The position numbers and the translations under genes are program-made. Of a stretch of 64,000 nucleotides of DNA, positions 9,098 to 17,649 are shown one piece after another. The first letter of the stretch is position 1. Every line of letters starts with the position of its first letter. Below the pieces are notes generated by a model. It saw only the letters and a program-made list of their open reading frames with translations. It was not told the DNA's origin and did no database searches. The DNA comes from Rhodanobacter sp. MP7CTX1 (GTDB taxonomy: Bacteria; Pseudomonadota; Gammaproteobacteria; Xanthomonadales; Rhodanobacteraceae), in NCBI RefSeq assembly GCF_014205795.1, contig NZ_JACHCN010000019.1:1-64000 (forward strand), written 5' to 3'.

Positions 9098-11311
9098 TTA
9101 CTTCTTGGGAGCGTCCGTCTTAGGCGCGTCTTTCAGGCCACGGTTGACCAGCATCGGCTCGATGCTCGGGTCCTGGCCGCGCCAGTCCTTGTACAGCTTC
9201 GCCAGCTCTTCGGTGTTGCCGCGCGACAGGATCATCGCGCGGAAATGGTCACCGTTCTCACGCGTCAGGCCGCCATGTTCCACAAAGCCCGCGAACGCGT
9301 CGTCGGCAAGCATCTGAGTCCACAGATAGGCGTAATAGCCCGCCGCGTAGCCGTTGCCCCAGATGTGCTGGAAGTAGCTGGAGCGGTAGCGTGGCGGCAC
9401 ATAGCTGAGGTCGATCTTGTCACTCTTCAGTGCTGCCGCCTCGAAGGCATCGGCATCCTGCAGCGGTGCGTCGGCACCGAGCGTGTGCCAGTCCATGTCA
9501 AGCAGGGCAGCGGCGACCAGTTCGGTCATGTTGTAGCCACTGTTGAACTTGCCGGCCTTCTTCAGCTTGTCGACCAGGGCCTGCGGCATCGGCTCGCCGG
9601 TCTTGTAGTTCTTCGCATAGTGGGCGAACACCTGCGGATCGGTTGCCCAATGCTCATTGAACTGCGACGGGAATTCGACGAAATCACGTGCGGTCGCGGT
9701 GCCGGACAGGGTCGGGTACTGCTCGTCGGCGAACAGGCCGTGCAGACCGTGGCCGAACTCGTGGAACATGGTGATCACGTCATCCACCGACAGCAGTGCA
9801 GGCTGGCCAGCCGCTGGCTTGGCAAAGTTGGTGACGTTGTAGATCACCGGCTTCTGTCCAAGCAACCTGGACTGGGTGACCATGTTGTCCATCCACGCGC
9901 CGCCGCCCTTGTTGTCGCGCTTGAAGTAGTCGCAATAGAACAGCGCCATCGACTTGCCGTCTTTGTCGAACACTTCGAACACGCGCACATCCGGCTGATA
10001 TACCGGGATGTCCTTGCGCTCCTTGAAGGTCAAACCGTACAGCTGGTTGGCGGCATAAAACACACCGTTCTGCAGCACGTTATCCAGCTCGAAATACGGC
10101 TTGATCTGGCTTTCATCCAGGTCGTACTTGGCCTTGCGCACCTGCTCGGCGTAGAAGTCCCAATCCCACGGCTGCACTTTGAAATTGCCGTGCTGCTGGT
10201 CGATCACGGCCTGGATGTCCTTCGCCTCGGTCTGCGCACGGGCAGTGGCAGCCGGCACCAGTTGCTGCATGAACTTGAGCGCCGTCTCCGGCGTCTTGGC
10301 CATCTGGTCGTCCAGCTTCCACGCGGCATAGTTCGGGAAGCCGATCAGCTTGGCCTGTGCAGCGCGAATCTGCGCCAGACGCTCGATGATCTTGCGGGTG
10401 TCGTTTGCATCGCCCTTCTCGGCGCGATTCCAGGATGCCTCGAACAGTGCCTGGCGGGTGTCACGGTCGCTCAGGTCCTGCAGCAGTGGCTGCTGGGTGG
10501 TGTTCTGCAGCGTCAGCACGAATTTGCCATCGGCGAGCTTGCGATCCTTGGCCGCCTGCGTGGCGGAAGCAAGCTCGGCATCGGTAAGACCGGCCAGCTT
10601 GGTCTTGTCGTCGATCACCAGCGCGCCACCCTTGGTGGCTGCGAGCAGCTTGTTGGTGAACGACGTGCTGAGCGTGGATTCTTCCTTGTTGAGATCCTTC
10701 AGCTTGGCCTTGTCGGCCTCGGACAACTTGGCGCCGGCATGCACGAAATTCTTGTAGACCACCTCAACCAGGCGCGCCGACTCGGGGTCGAGCTTGAGCG
10801 TGTCGCGCTGGTTGTAGATCGTCTCGACGCGCTGGAACAGCTTGTCGTTGAGATAGATCGCATCCTGATGTGCCGCCAGCCTCGGCGCTTCATCCTCCTG
10901 CACTTTCTGCAGCGCGTCGTTGGTATTGGCGCCGGTCACCACGGCAAACACCTGCATCACGCGGGAAAGCATGGCGCCGGATTTTTCCATCGGCACATAG
11001 GTGTTCTCGAACGTCGGGGCATCCGGGTTGTCGGCGATCTTCTGGATCTCCGCCAGCTGCTGCTTCATGCCCTCTTCGATCGCCGGCTGATAGTCAGCGT
11101 CATGGATCTTGTCGAATGGCGGCGCCTGGTACGGCAATGTGCTGGCGCTGAAGAACGGATTGCTGGTCATGGCGGTTGCTGCCGGTGCGGCCGTGCTGGC
11201 GGTGGCCACCGAGGCGGTCGTCGCAGGCGAGGTGGCGGCGCTGTTCGGCTGCTGCGAGCAGGCGGCAAGAGCCATTGTGGTAGCAATCACAATAAGGCGG
11301 AGACGAGGCAT
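9098..11311 (-). CDS. dcp: Peptidyl-dipeptidase Dcp (M3 family), lipoprotein form
   Basis: This zinc metallopeptidase of family M3 removes C-terminal dipeptides from peptides. The lipoprotein signal is clear: MPRLRLIVIATTMALAAC, with LAAC as lipobox. An Ala/Thr/Ser-rich linker of about 35 residues follows, and then the Dcp N-terminal signature NPFFSASTLPYQAPPFDKI. The catalytic HEFGH motif lies at about residues 517-521. The start at 11311 has GGGA about 8 nt upstream; the frame continues to 11347 without family support. E. coli Dcp lacks a lipid anchor, so a membrane-tethered form in the envelope is the notable point. It is a monocistronic unit with its own terminator. Confidence 0.9.
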   Translation of the reverse strand: MPRLRLIVIATTMALAACSQQPNSAATSPATTASVATASTAAPAATAMTSNPFFSASTLPYQAPPFDKIHDADYQPAIEEGMKQQLAEIQKIADNPDAPTFENTYVPMEKSGAMLSRVMQVFAVVTGANTNDALQKVQEDEAPRLAAHQDAIYLNDKLFQRVETIYNQRDTLKLDPESARLVEVVYKNFVHAGAKLSEADKAKLKDLNKEESTLSTSFTNKLLAATKGGALVIDDKTKLAGLTDAELASATQAAKDRKLADGKFVLTLQNTTQQPLLQDLSDRDTRQALFEASWNRAEKGDANDTRKIIERLAQIRAAQAKLIGFPNYAAWKLDDQMAKTPETALKFMQQLVPAATARAQTEAKDIQAVIDQQHGNFKVQPWDWDFYAEQVRKAKYDLDESQIKPYFELDNVLQNGVFYAANQLYGLTFKERKDIPVYQPDVRVFEVFDKDGKSMALFYCDYFKRDNKGGGAWMDNMVTQSRLLGQKPVIYNVTNFAKPAAGQPALLSVDDVITMFHEFGHGLHGLFADEQYPTLSGTATARDFVEFPSQFNEHWATDPQVFAHYAKNYKTGEPMPQALVDKLKKAGKFNSGYNMTELVAAALLDMDWHTLGADAPLQDADAFEAAALKSDKIDLSYVPPRYRSSYFQHIWGNGYAAGYYAYLWTQMLADDAFAGFVEHGGLTRENGDHFRAMILSRGNTEELAKLYKDWRGQDPSIEPMLVNRGLKDAPKTDAPKK

Positions 11312-11452
11312 CTGGTTTTCCCAATTGGCGCGTCCGGGCCCGGACACGGTAAGTCGTAACTCTCGACTTTACCCACTCAAAGGGGGTTTCTCCTAGCCCA
11401 CAAGTCATGCCACCCATCGCGGCGTGGCTTGTGCAACCTGCCCGCCAATCGC

Positions 11453-11800
11453 TCAGGCCGCCCGCATGTCGCGCAACTTCCATGCCCCGCCGATCAGCAG
11501 AAACAACCGGTGCCGCACCACGCTCATCGGCAGGTCGGTGATCAGATCGACCTCGGTGTGCAGGTCGGCGACCTTGGCGTTTACCTGGGCAGCAGGGTCA
11601 ACGGCAGCCAGGCTGGTGTCCACGGCATCCGGATCCGGCTGCCCCAAACGCCAGCGGTCGAACAGACTGTCATCGCGCAGCGCCTGCTGCAGCGCGGCCG
11701 CAAAATCGTTCGGACCGGCACCATCGTAGGCAAACCGGGGATCAGGCCCGCTGGCATGGGCCAGGTCGGCGATGGAAAGGTAGTAGTGGTTGCGGGCCAT
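11453..11800 (-). CDS. Conserved hypothetical protein
   Basis: This 115-residue acidic soluble protein begins MARNHYYLSIADLAHASG. I do not recognise a named family. A strong GGAGG lies 4-5 nt before the ATG, and codon use matches the surrounding genes, so the gene looks real. The C-terminal part contains a short hydrophobic stretch (RHRLFLLIGGAWKL). It follows bioD on the same strand with a 52-nt gap and may be cotranscribed with it. Confidence 0.65.
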   Translation of the reverse strand: MARNHYYLSIADLAHASGPDPRFAYDGAGPNDFAAALQQALRDDSLFDRWRLGQPDPDAVDTSLAAVDPAAQVNAKVADLHTEVDLITDLPMSVVRHRLFLLIGGAWKLRDMRAA

Positions 11801-11852
11801 GAAGCCTCCGGCGGTGGGCGATGCACGTATCCAAGCACGACGGATGTGAAGC

Positions 11853-12530
11853 TCAGTCCAAGGCCGTCACGGCGGCCTCCAGCCGAATCGCGGCCTGCGC
11901 CGGCGCCAGGCCATGCGGCAGCACGCCCAGACATGGCGCCGGCAGTAGTTCGCGCAAGGTTGCCAGGTTTTCGTCCAGTGCAGCCATCGTCGGATCGATG
12001 CAGTTGCCGATCCAGCCAAGCAGCTTGCAACCATCCGCCTTGATCGCCTGCGCGCTGAGCAGGGCATGATTGAGGCAGCCCAGCCGCAAACCAACCACCA
12101 GGATCACCGGCAGCTGCCATTGCTTGGCGATATCCGACGCAAACAGCCCCGGCGCCAACGGCACCAGCCAGCCGCCAACGCCTTCGACCACCACCCGTTG
12201 ATGGCCGCCGCGCAATGCGTCGAACGCGGCGCGCAATGGCGTCAGCGAAATCTCGACGCCGGCATGCGCTGCCGCCAGATGGGGCGAAAGCGGATCACGC
12301 AGCGCGATCGGGTTGATCAAGGCATAGGGCGGCGGCACGCTGCTGGCCGCCTGCAATGCCAGCGCGTCGTCGTTGCGCCATCCATTGGGAGTTTCCATGC
12401 AACCACTGGCCACCGGCTTCATCCCGCACGCGATGTACCCGGAGCCACGCAAGGCATGCAGCAGGGTGCACGCCGCATGGGTCTTGCCAATACCGGTGTC
12501 GGTGCCGGCGATGAACACAGCGCGACTCAT
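11853..12530 (-). CDS. bioD: Dethiobiotin synthetase
   Basis: BioD closes the ureido ring of dethiobiotin from 7,8-diaminopelargonic acid, CO2 and ATP, the penultimate step of biotin synthesis in the cytosol. The P-loop FIAGTDTGIGKTHAA is at the N terminus, followed by GMKPVASGC and VEGVGGWLVPL, all BioD signatures. At 225 residues the length is normal. Family alignment supports the ATG at 12530. An in-frame ATG at 12554 (8 residues longer) has a better Shine-Dalgarno (AGGA, 10 nt away) and may be the true start. No other bio genes are next to it, so the pathway is scattered. Confidence 0.9.
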   Translation of the reverse strand: MSRAVFIAGTDTGIGKTHAACTLLHALRGSGYIACGMKPVASGCMETPNGWRNDDALALQAASSVPPPYALINPIALRDPLSPHLAAAHAGVEISLTPLRAAFDALRGGHQRVVVEGVGGWLVPLAPGLFASDIAKQWQLPVILVVGLRLGCLNHALLSAQAIKADGCKLLGWIGNCIDPTMAALDENLATLRELLPAPCLGVLPHGLAPAQAAIRLEAAVTALD

Positions 12531-12616
12531 TTCAGGCCATACCCGCGTAAACATTCCATCGTATTCCTTCCCTCTTGTCCGTTCTTCTTCACGACCGCAC
12601 CTGCGGATGACCGGCG

Positions 12617-12622
12617 CATAAT
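12617..12622 (+). promoter_or_regulatory. Candidate -10 box of the msrC promoter
   Basis: CATAAT matches the -10 consensus at 5 of 6 positions and lies 40 nt before the ATG at 12663, in the divergent gap with bioD. No convincing -35 is visible. Confidence 0.3.
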
Positions 12623-12662
12623 AGATCCTCTGCGCTACAACCTTTGCTGATGGAACCATGGC

Positions 12663-13154
12663 ATGTTTGAACTGAAAGCACACACTTACGCCAGCAAACA
12701 CGAACACTACGAAGACCTGCAACAGCAGGTCCGCGGCCTGCTCGCCGGCGAGCCCGACCTGATCGCCAACGCGGCGAATTTCGGCGCACTGATCTACCAC
12801 AGCCTGCCCGACCTGAACTGGGCCGGTTTCTATCTGTACGACGGCAGCGAACTGGTGGTCGGACCTTTCCAGGGCAAACCGGCCTGCATCCGCATCGCGC
12901 TAGGCCGCGGTGTTTGCGGCACCGCCGCGCAGACACGGGAAACCCAGCTGGTGCGCGACGTGAATGCGTTCGACGGACACATCGCCTGCGACGCTGCCTC
13001 GCAATCGGAAATCGTGGTGCCGCTGATCAATGCGGACGGCACGCTGCTGGGCGTGTGGGATGTGGATAGTCCAGTCATCGACCGCTTCGACGAGGATGAT
13101 CGAGCGGGGATGCAGGGGCTATGCGCGGTGTTCATGGAGGCTGTGCGCGGCTGA
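12663..13154 (+). CDS. msrC: Free methionine-(R)-sulfoxide reductase (GAF domain)
   Basis: This enzyme reduces free methionine-(R)-sulfoxide with thioredoxin-type electrons in the cytosol (fRMsr, the E. coli YebR/MsrC family). The whole 163-residue protein is one GAF domain. The three catalytic-site cysteines are present: C75 (KPACIRI), C85 (GRGVCGT) and C109 (GHIACDA). Their spacing of 10 and 24 residues matches that of E. coli Cys84, 94 and 118. NWAGFYLY and GVWDVDSP are further family signatures. It is divergent from bioD. Confidence 0.92.
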   Translation: MFELKAHTYASKHEHYEDLQQQVRGLLAGEPDLIANAANFGALIYHSLPDLNWAGFYLYDGSELVVGPFQGKPACIRIALGRGVCGTAAQTRETQLVRDVNAFDGHIACDAASQSEIVVPLINADGTLLGVWDVDSPVIDRFDEDDRAGMQGLCAVFMEAVRG

Positions 13155-13210
13155 TGATCCTGAGGGTCTGCCATTTGAGTCGGAGTACCCGCGAGATGCA
13201 GTTGATCTTG

Positions 13211-13310
13211 GGGGAGCGACTTCAGTCGCGATGCTTTGGCCTTGCTGCTGGGCTTGCCCGCTAACGAGTAAAACCAACGCCAGGGCATCGCGACTGAAGT
13301 CGCTCCCACA
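13211..13310. repeat. Palindromic intergenic repeat, family B, copy 1
   Basis: Inverted arms GGAGCGACTTCAGTCGCGAT (13211-13234) and its complement (13285-13310) enclose about 50 nt. The same arms occur at 26542-26614 and 33034-33147. It lies between the converging genes msrC and engB. Confidence 0.9.
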
Positions 13311-13337
13311 AGAGCTGCAAGAGCAGCAGAGAGGGCG

Positions 13338-13366
13338 CTGGGTTCCGGCTTGCGCCGGACTGACGA
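13338..13366. repeat. Partial repeat, family D-like
   Basis: CTGGGTTCCGGCTTGCGCCG then GACTGACGA has the layout of the family D arm at 46080-46109 (CTGGGTCCCTGCCTTCGCAG then GGATGACGAG). Only one arm is present. It sits between a family B and a family C element. Confidence 0.55.
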
Positions 13367-13390
13367 AGACACGCGGTCCAGCGAGCACCC

Positions 13391-13426
13391 GCCCCTCACC
13401 CCAACCCTCTGCCCGAGAGAGGGCAG
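13391..13426. repeat. Short repeat, family C, copy 1
   Basis: GCCCCTCACCCCAACCCTCT followed by GCCCGAGAGAGGGC. Related copies are at 27926-27975 and 33257-33305; this copy shares the lead-in GCGAGCACCC with the one at 33257. Confidence 0.7.
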
Positions 13427-13463
13427 TTCCGACGATGCTTCATGCGTCGACGTGATGCGCTCT

Positions 13464-14123
13464 TCAGCGCTCGCGCCCCTGGTGTGCACCTTCCCGCGGT
13501 TGCCGCAGCAAGGTCATGACTGCCTGCCGAGCTTCGTCCACTCCGGTACCGGCCGACGAAGAAAACACCTGCGCCGTAGCGTGCAACCCTTCAGCCGCAA
13601 ACTGCTTGAGCAACGTCGCCAGCGCCTGCGTGGCCTGGCCGCGCGAGAGCTTGTCGGCCTTGGTCAGCAACAGGTGGCAGGGCAGCTGGGTGGCGAAGCA
13701 GAACTCCAGCATCAGCCGGTCGAACTCCTTCAGCGGATGGCGGATATCCACGATCAGGATCAGCCCGCGCAGGCTGCGCCGCTGGTGCAGATACGCGTCG
13801 ATCTCAAGCTTCCAGTGCTCGCGCATCTCCAGCGGGACTTTCGCGTAGCCATAGCCGGGCAGATCGATCAGTCGCACATCCAGCGGCGGCTGGCCGTCGA
13901 TCTGGGTCGGTGGTGGCAGGCTGAAAGCAACCATCTGCTGGGTGCGGCCCGGGGTTTTGGAGGTGCGTGCCAAGCCCTTGTGGCCGGTCAGCGCATTCAG
14001 TGCACTGGACTTGCCCGCATTGGAGCGGCCGGCGAACGCGACCTCGGCACCTTGATCGGCGGGCAGCTGGCTGATGCGGTGGGCGGCGAGCACAAATTGC
14101 GCGCCTTGCAGGGGATTCGACAT
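13464..14123 (-). CDS. engB: Ribosome biogenesis GTPase EngB (YihA/YsxC)
   Basis: EngB is a TrmE-Era-EngA-like GTPase needed for large ribosomal subunit assembly. All G motifs are visible: G1 GRSNAGKSS near residue 32, G3 DLPGYGYAK near residue 88, G4 TKADK near residue 156 and G5 SSSAGTG near residue 188. The length (219 residues) is normal. It is divergent from the cytochrome c4 gene and convergent with msrC across a repeat cluster. Confidence 0.95.
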   Translation of the reverse strand: MSNPLQGAQFVLAAHRISQLPADQGAEVAFAGRSNAGKSSALNALTGHKGLARTSKTPGRTQQMVAFSLPPPTQIDGQPPLDVRLIDLPGYGYAKVPLEMREHWKLEIDAYLHQRRSLRGLILIVDIRHPLKEFDRLMLEFCFATQLPCHLLLTKADKLSRGQATQALATLLKQFAAEGLHATAQVFSSSAGTGVDEARQAVMTLLRQPREGAHQGRER

Positions 14124-14248
14124 GAGATGGTTTGACCAAGGTACGGTGGCACAGGGATAATTCTTCGGTTTCTGCCTGCTGCGGCCCGATGGCTGCAGTC
14201 AGCGGCAGTGTTTGGAAGTCGTGAGCAAGTCTTTTGGGAGTCAAGTGT

Positions 14249-15046
14249 ATGAGTTTTCGGTCCGCTGGTTTTCGGCCCGCTGTTCTTGGATCTGCCGTAG
14301 CTCTCGTGTTCGCGCTGTCCGCCACTGCGCTGATGGCACAAGACGCCCAGCCGAAGACCTCCGCCCCAGCCGCCGCCAGCACGGCGGCCAAGCCGGCGGC
14401 CGCGGCCAGTACTGCAGCAGCACCTGCGGCCGCGAGCGCGCCTGAGGCTACGGCTGCGGTCAAGCCGGGCGACGCCACGGCTGGCCAGGCCAAGGCCGCC
14501 GTCTGCGGCGCCTGCCACGGCCTGGATGGCAACTCCAGCGACCCGCAGTATCCGAAGCTGGCCGGCCAGAGCGAACAGTACATCGTCCACCAGCTGACCA
14601 GTTTCAAGGCCGGCACGCGGCAGAACCCGATCATGCTGGGCATGGCCACGCCGCTGTCCGAGCAGGACATGCACGACATCGGCGCTTACTTCTCCAGCAA
14701 GACTCCACTGCCCGGCGTGGCCGATCAGGCGCTGGTCGCACACGGCGAAGAGCTGTTCCGTCAAGGCGATCCCAAGCGTGACATTCCCGCCTGCATGGCC
14801 TGCCACAGCATCGACGGCCGCGGCAATCCGGGCGCGATGTATCCGGAGCTGACCAGTCAGCACGCGCAGTACATCCAGGCCACGCTGAAGGCCTGGCACG
14901 ACGGCGCCAGTTGGGGCAAAGACGCCCATTCCCAGATCATGCCGTCGATCGCGCAGAAGCTGAATGCCGATGACATCGCGGCGCTGGCCAGCTATGTCGA
15001 AGGCCTGCACAGCGCGGAAAATCAACCGCCTGCCGCTTCGCCCTGA
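14249..15046 (+). CDS. Dihaem cytochrome c4
   Basis: This is a periplasmic or membrane-associated dihaem electron carrier of the cytochrome c4 family, expected to pass electrons to a terminal oxidase. A signal peptide ends near ATALMAQ. An unusually Ala-rich linker spans about residues 34-72, and two homologous c-type domains follow. Haem-binding motifs are CGACH (residues 86-90) and CMACH (182-186); Met residues in NPIMLG and SQIMPS are candidate axial ligands. The start at 14249 has GGGAG 8 nt upstream. A terminator follows at 15056-15078, so it is separate from the dsbA-like genes although on the same strand. Confidence 0.92.
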   Translation: MSFRSAGFRPAVLGSAVALVFALSATALMAQDAQPKTSAPAAASTAAKPAAAASTAAAPAAASAPEATAAVKPGDATAGQAKAAVCGACHGLDGNSSDPQYPKLAGQSEQYIVHQLTSFKAGTRQNPIMLGMATPLSEQDMHDIGAYFSSKTPLPGVADQALVAHGEELFRQGDPKRDIPACMACHSIDGRGNPGAMYPELTSQHAQYIQATLKAWHDGASWGKDAHSQIMPSIAQKLNADDIAALASYVEGLHSAENQPPAASP

Positions 15047-15055
15047 TCGATAACG

Positions 15056-15078
15056 CGCCGGCCTCATGCCGGCGTTTT
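15056..15078 (+). terminator. Rho-independent terminator after cytochrome c4
   Basis: CGCCGGC (15056-15062) pairs with GCCGGCG (15068-15074) across a 5-nt loop, followed by TTTT. It begins 9 nt after the stop codon. Confidence 0.8.
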
Positions 15079-15124
15079 CGGTTTCAAGACCCCCTGTTCG
15101 AGCTGTTCCATGTCGAGGTGTTCC

Positions 15125-16009
15125 ATGTTGAAGCGTCTGCCGATTTTGTGTGCCGCCCTGCTCGCGCTCGCCGCCTGCAGCCAGAATACGGGCAACAGTG
15201 CCGCGTCCTCCACGCCGGCCAGCACGACCGCCGCCGCCGCGGCGACGGCTGCGCCTGCCACCAGTGCCGCTCCAGCGACGGCAACAACGGCCGCACCGGC
15301 AACCCCGGGCACCACAGCACCGGCTGCCAGCAGCACCACCGCAGCAGCTCCGGCAGCTCCGGCAGCGCCGGCGCCCGCGCCCTTCGTCGACAACGGCAAG
15401 TGGGTCGAGGGCAAGAACTACTTCCTGATCGATCCCGCGCAGCCGACCAGCCACCCCGACAAGATCGAGGTCACCGAGGTGTTCTCGTACGCCTGCCCAG
15501 CCTGCAACCAGTTCCACACGAGCATGGATCGGCTGGCCGCGAGCCTGCCGTCGAATGCGGTCGTCACTTACCTGGCAGCCTCGTTCCGTCCGGACGAAAA
15601 CTGGCCGCTGTTCCAGCGCGCGTACTATGCGGCGCAAGCGCTGGGTGTGGCTGAAAAGACCCACGATGCGATGTTCGATGCCGCCTGGAAAACCGGCGAG
15701 CTGGCTACCTATGACTTGCAGGCCGGCAAGCCCAAGCCGCGCGAGGCTTGGCCGACGATCGACGATGTCGCCAAGTTCTACGCCAAGTACGGCGTCGACC
15801 CGAAGCAGTTCACCGGCGTCGCGAATTCGTTCAGCATCAACACCCAGATGAAACGCGCCGACGACCTGATGAAGGCTTACGGCGTCGACAGCACGCCGAC
15901 CCTCGTGGTCAACGGCAAATACCGTTACACCATTATTTCAGCCGGTGGCGTACCGCAGACGATCGAACTGACACAGTGGTTGGTGGCCAAGGAAGCCGCC
16001 GGCAAGTAA
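15125..16009 (+). CDS. DsbA-like thiol:disulfide interchange lipoprotein (CPAC)
   Basis: This is a thioredoxin-fold oxidoreductase of the DsbA type. The lipobox LAAC puts Cys18 as the lipidated residue. A ~65-residue Ala/Pro/Thr-rich linker (about 24-86) is followed by the DsbA domain with active site SYACPAC (Cys124, Cys127) and the cis-Pro loop DSTPTLVV. CPAC differs from the CPHC of E. coli DsbA. GAGG lies 6 nt before the ATG at 15125. An imperfect 15-nt tandem duplication (GAGCTGTTCCATGT / GAGGTGTTCCATGT) covers the start region and creates an extra in-frame ATG at 15110. The next gene is a paralogue. Confidence 0.9.
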   Translation: MLKRLPILCAALLALAACSQNTGNSAASSTPASTTAAAAATAAPATSAAPATATTAAPATPGTTAPAASSTTAAAPAAPAAPAPAPFVDNGKWVEGKNYFLIDPAQPTSHPDKIEVTEVFSYACPACNQFHTSMDRLAASLPSNAVVTYLAASFRPDENWPLFQRAYYAAQALGVAEKTHDAMFDAAWKTGELATYDLQAGKPKPREAWPTIDDVAKFYAKYGVDPKQFTGVANSFSINTQMKRADDLMKAYGVDSTPTLVVNGKYRYTIISAGGVPQTIELTQWLVAKEAAGK

Positions 16010-16064
16010 CGCCGTCTACGACTGGCCATTGCGGCCAACCGCCACCCACCGGAAGAGAAGCCAC

Positions 16065-16715
16065 ATGTTCAAGCGATTTGCCCGTCTGCACTTGCTCACC
16101 CTGCTTGGCGGCCTGCTGCTGACCACGGCTTGCACCGCGCAGTCCGGTGCGCCTGCGCCGTATACCGAAGGCAGCGAGTATGTGACGCTGCCCGGTCCGC
16201 ACCAGCGCTACAGCAGCGATGGCAAAGTGGAAGTGGTCGAAGTGTTTTCCTACGGCTGCATCCATTGCGCACATTTCGCGCCGATCGCGGAAAAGCTGCG
16301 CAAGCAGCTACCGCCGGGCGTCGTATTCAAGCTCATGCCGGCGCCGTTCAGCGCCGAGTGGCTGCCGTTTGCTCGCGCCTATTACGCAGCGAAGCAGCTT
16401 GGCGTGGTCGAGCGCACTCACCAGCAGTTGTTCGATGCGAAATTTGCGCAACACTACCCGATCAATTCGATGGATGAACTGGCCGACTTCTATGCCCGTG
16501 AAGGCGTGAATCGGGAGCAGTTCATGCGGATCGCGACGTCCGACGAAACCACCACGAAGCTGAAGGGGGATCTGACACTGATCCAGAAATGGGGCGTGGA
16601 TGGCACCCCCAGCATCGTGGTCGACGGCAAGTATCGGGTGAACAACGTGCAGACGCCGGACGAACTGGCTGCGGTGGCGCTGTGGCTGGCGAAGCGCGAG
16701 CAGAGCGGAAAATAA
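16065..16715 (+). CDS. dsbA: DsbA-like thiol:disulfide interchange lipoprotein (CIHC)
   Basis: This second DsbA-like protein (216 residues) lies 55 nt after its paralogue, probably in the same transcript. The lipobox region LLTTAC gives Cys23. The active site is FSYGCIHC (Cys65, Cys68), and DGTPSIVVDGKYRV carries the cis-proline. It lacks the long Ala/Pro/Thr linker of the upstream copy. GGAAGAG precedes the ATG at 16065. The CIHC dipeptide suggests redox properties close to classical oxidising DsbA (CPHC). The domain call is secure; the division of labour between the two is unknown. Confidence 0.9.
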   Translation: MFKRFARLHLLTLLGGLLLTTACTAQSGAPAPYTEGSEYVTLPGPHQRYSSDGKVEVVEVFSYGCIHCAHFAPIAEKLRKQLPPGVVFKLMPAPFSAEWLPFARAYYAAKQLGVVERTHQQLFDAKFAQHYPINSMDELADFYAREGVNREQFMRIATSDETTTKLKGDLTLIQKWGVDGTPSIVVDGKYRVNNVQTPDELAAVALWLAKREQSGK

Positions 16716-16839
16716 GCACGCCCTGCCTGCAGCGACTGACGCGACGTTCATATCGGGCGGATCATGCTCGGGCGCATTGTCCGGCCGGTGCCTTGATCTC
16801 CGTGACTGTCTGCCTTCCCCTCCCCTGTAGTGTGTTGCG

Positions 16840-17649
16840 ATGAACCGCGCCGCGATCCTCCAAGCTGCCCCCGCCGAGCGCCGTCTGCGCCTGCTCAGCT
16901 GCAACATCCTGGCCGGCGCCAGCGTGCGCCGGTACAGCGAATACGTCACCCGCAGCATCAACGCCGTGCTGCCGGGGCGTACCAAGATGGACAACCTCGA
17001 CCGGCTTGCCGAGGTATTGCCGCAATTCGACGTGATCGGGTTGCAGGAGGCCGATGCCGGCAGCCTGCGCTCGGGCTTTCTCAACCAGACCCGCTATCTC
17101 GCGGAAACTGCCGGCATGCCGTTCTGGAGCCATCAGCCGAACCGCGCCATGGCACGGCTGGCACATTCGGCGAACGGCCTGATCAGCCGGCTGGAACCGC
17201 ATTCCGTGCTGGACTATCAGCTGCCCAGCCGCATCCCCGGACGCGGCGCGTTGCTCGCGCAGTTCGGCGAAGGCAGCAGCGCGCTGGCGGTGATGATCGC
17301 GCACCTGTCGTTGAGCGCACCGGCGCGTGCGCGCCAACTGGGCTTCATCGCCGAGTTGCTGCACGATTTTCCGCACGCCATCCTGATGGGCGATCTGAAT
17401 ACCGAACCAGGCAGCGTGGAAATGCGCCAGCTATTCACCAAATGCAATCTGCAGCCACCGGCACAGTCGACACTGACGTTCCCCAGCTGGAAACCGCGAC
17501 GCGCACTGGACCACATCCTGACGTCGTCGGCGATCCAGCTGGACAAGGTGTGGACGCTGCCCCAGGCATTCTCCGATCACCTTCCGCTGGCGGCGGAAAT
17601 CCGTTTGCCGGCTCATGTCGGTAGCGTGTCGCGAGGTCCACGTCGATGA
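16840..17649 (+). CDS. Endonuclease/exonuclease/phosphatase (EEP) family protein
   Basis: This 269-residue protein has the EEP fold, a Mg-dependent phosphodiesterase superfamily covering nucleases, sphingomyelinases and inositol phosphatases. Motifs visible in order are LLSCNILAG (Asn), VIGLQEADAG (metal-binding Glu, near residue 70), MIAHLSLS (His), ILMGDLNTEPG (Asp/Asn, near residue 187) and the C-terminal ALDHILTS and FSDHLPLAAE (catalytic His). No signal peptide is evident, so it should act in the cytosol. It is translationally coupled to the next gene by an ATGA overlap. The substrate is not deducible. Confidence 0.87.
   Translation: MNRAAILQAAPAERRLRLLSCNILAGASVRRYSEYVTRSINAVLPGRTKMDNLDRLAEVLPQFDVIGLQEADAGSLRSGFLNQTRYLAETAGMPFWSHQPNRAMARLAHSANGLISRLEPHSVLDYQLPSRIPGRGALLAQFGEGSSALAVMIAHLSLSAPARARQLGFIAELLHDFPHAILMGDLNTEPGSVEMRQLFTKCNLQPPAQSTLTFPSWKPRRALDHILTSSAIQLDKVWTLPQAFSDHLPLAAEIRLPAHVGSVSRGPRR

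Noticed and set aside
8972..11359. 795-codon plus-strand ORF opposite dcp
   Set aside because: It is an antisense shadow in high-GC DNA. The opposite strand encodes a clear M3 peptidase with lipobox, HEFGH and terminator, while this reading has no family features.
13211..13426. Clustered repeats considered as a CRISPR array
   Set aside because: They are palindromes of different families with no regular direct repeats or spacers and no cas genes.
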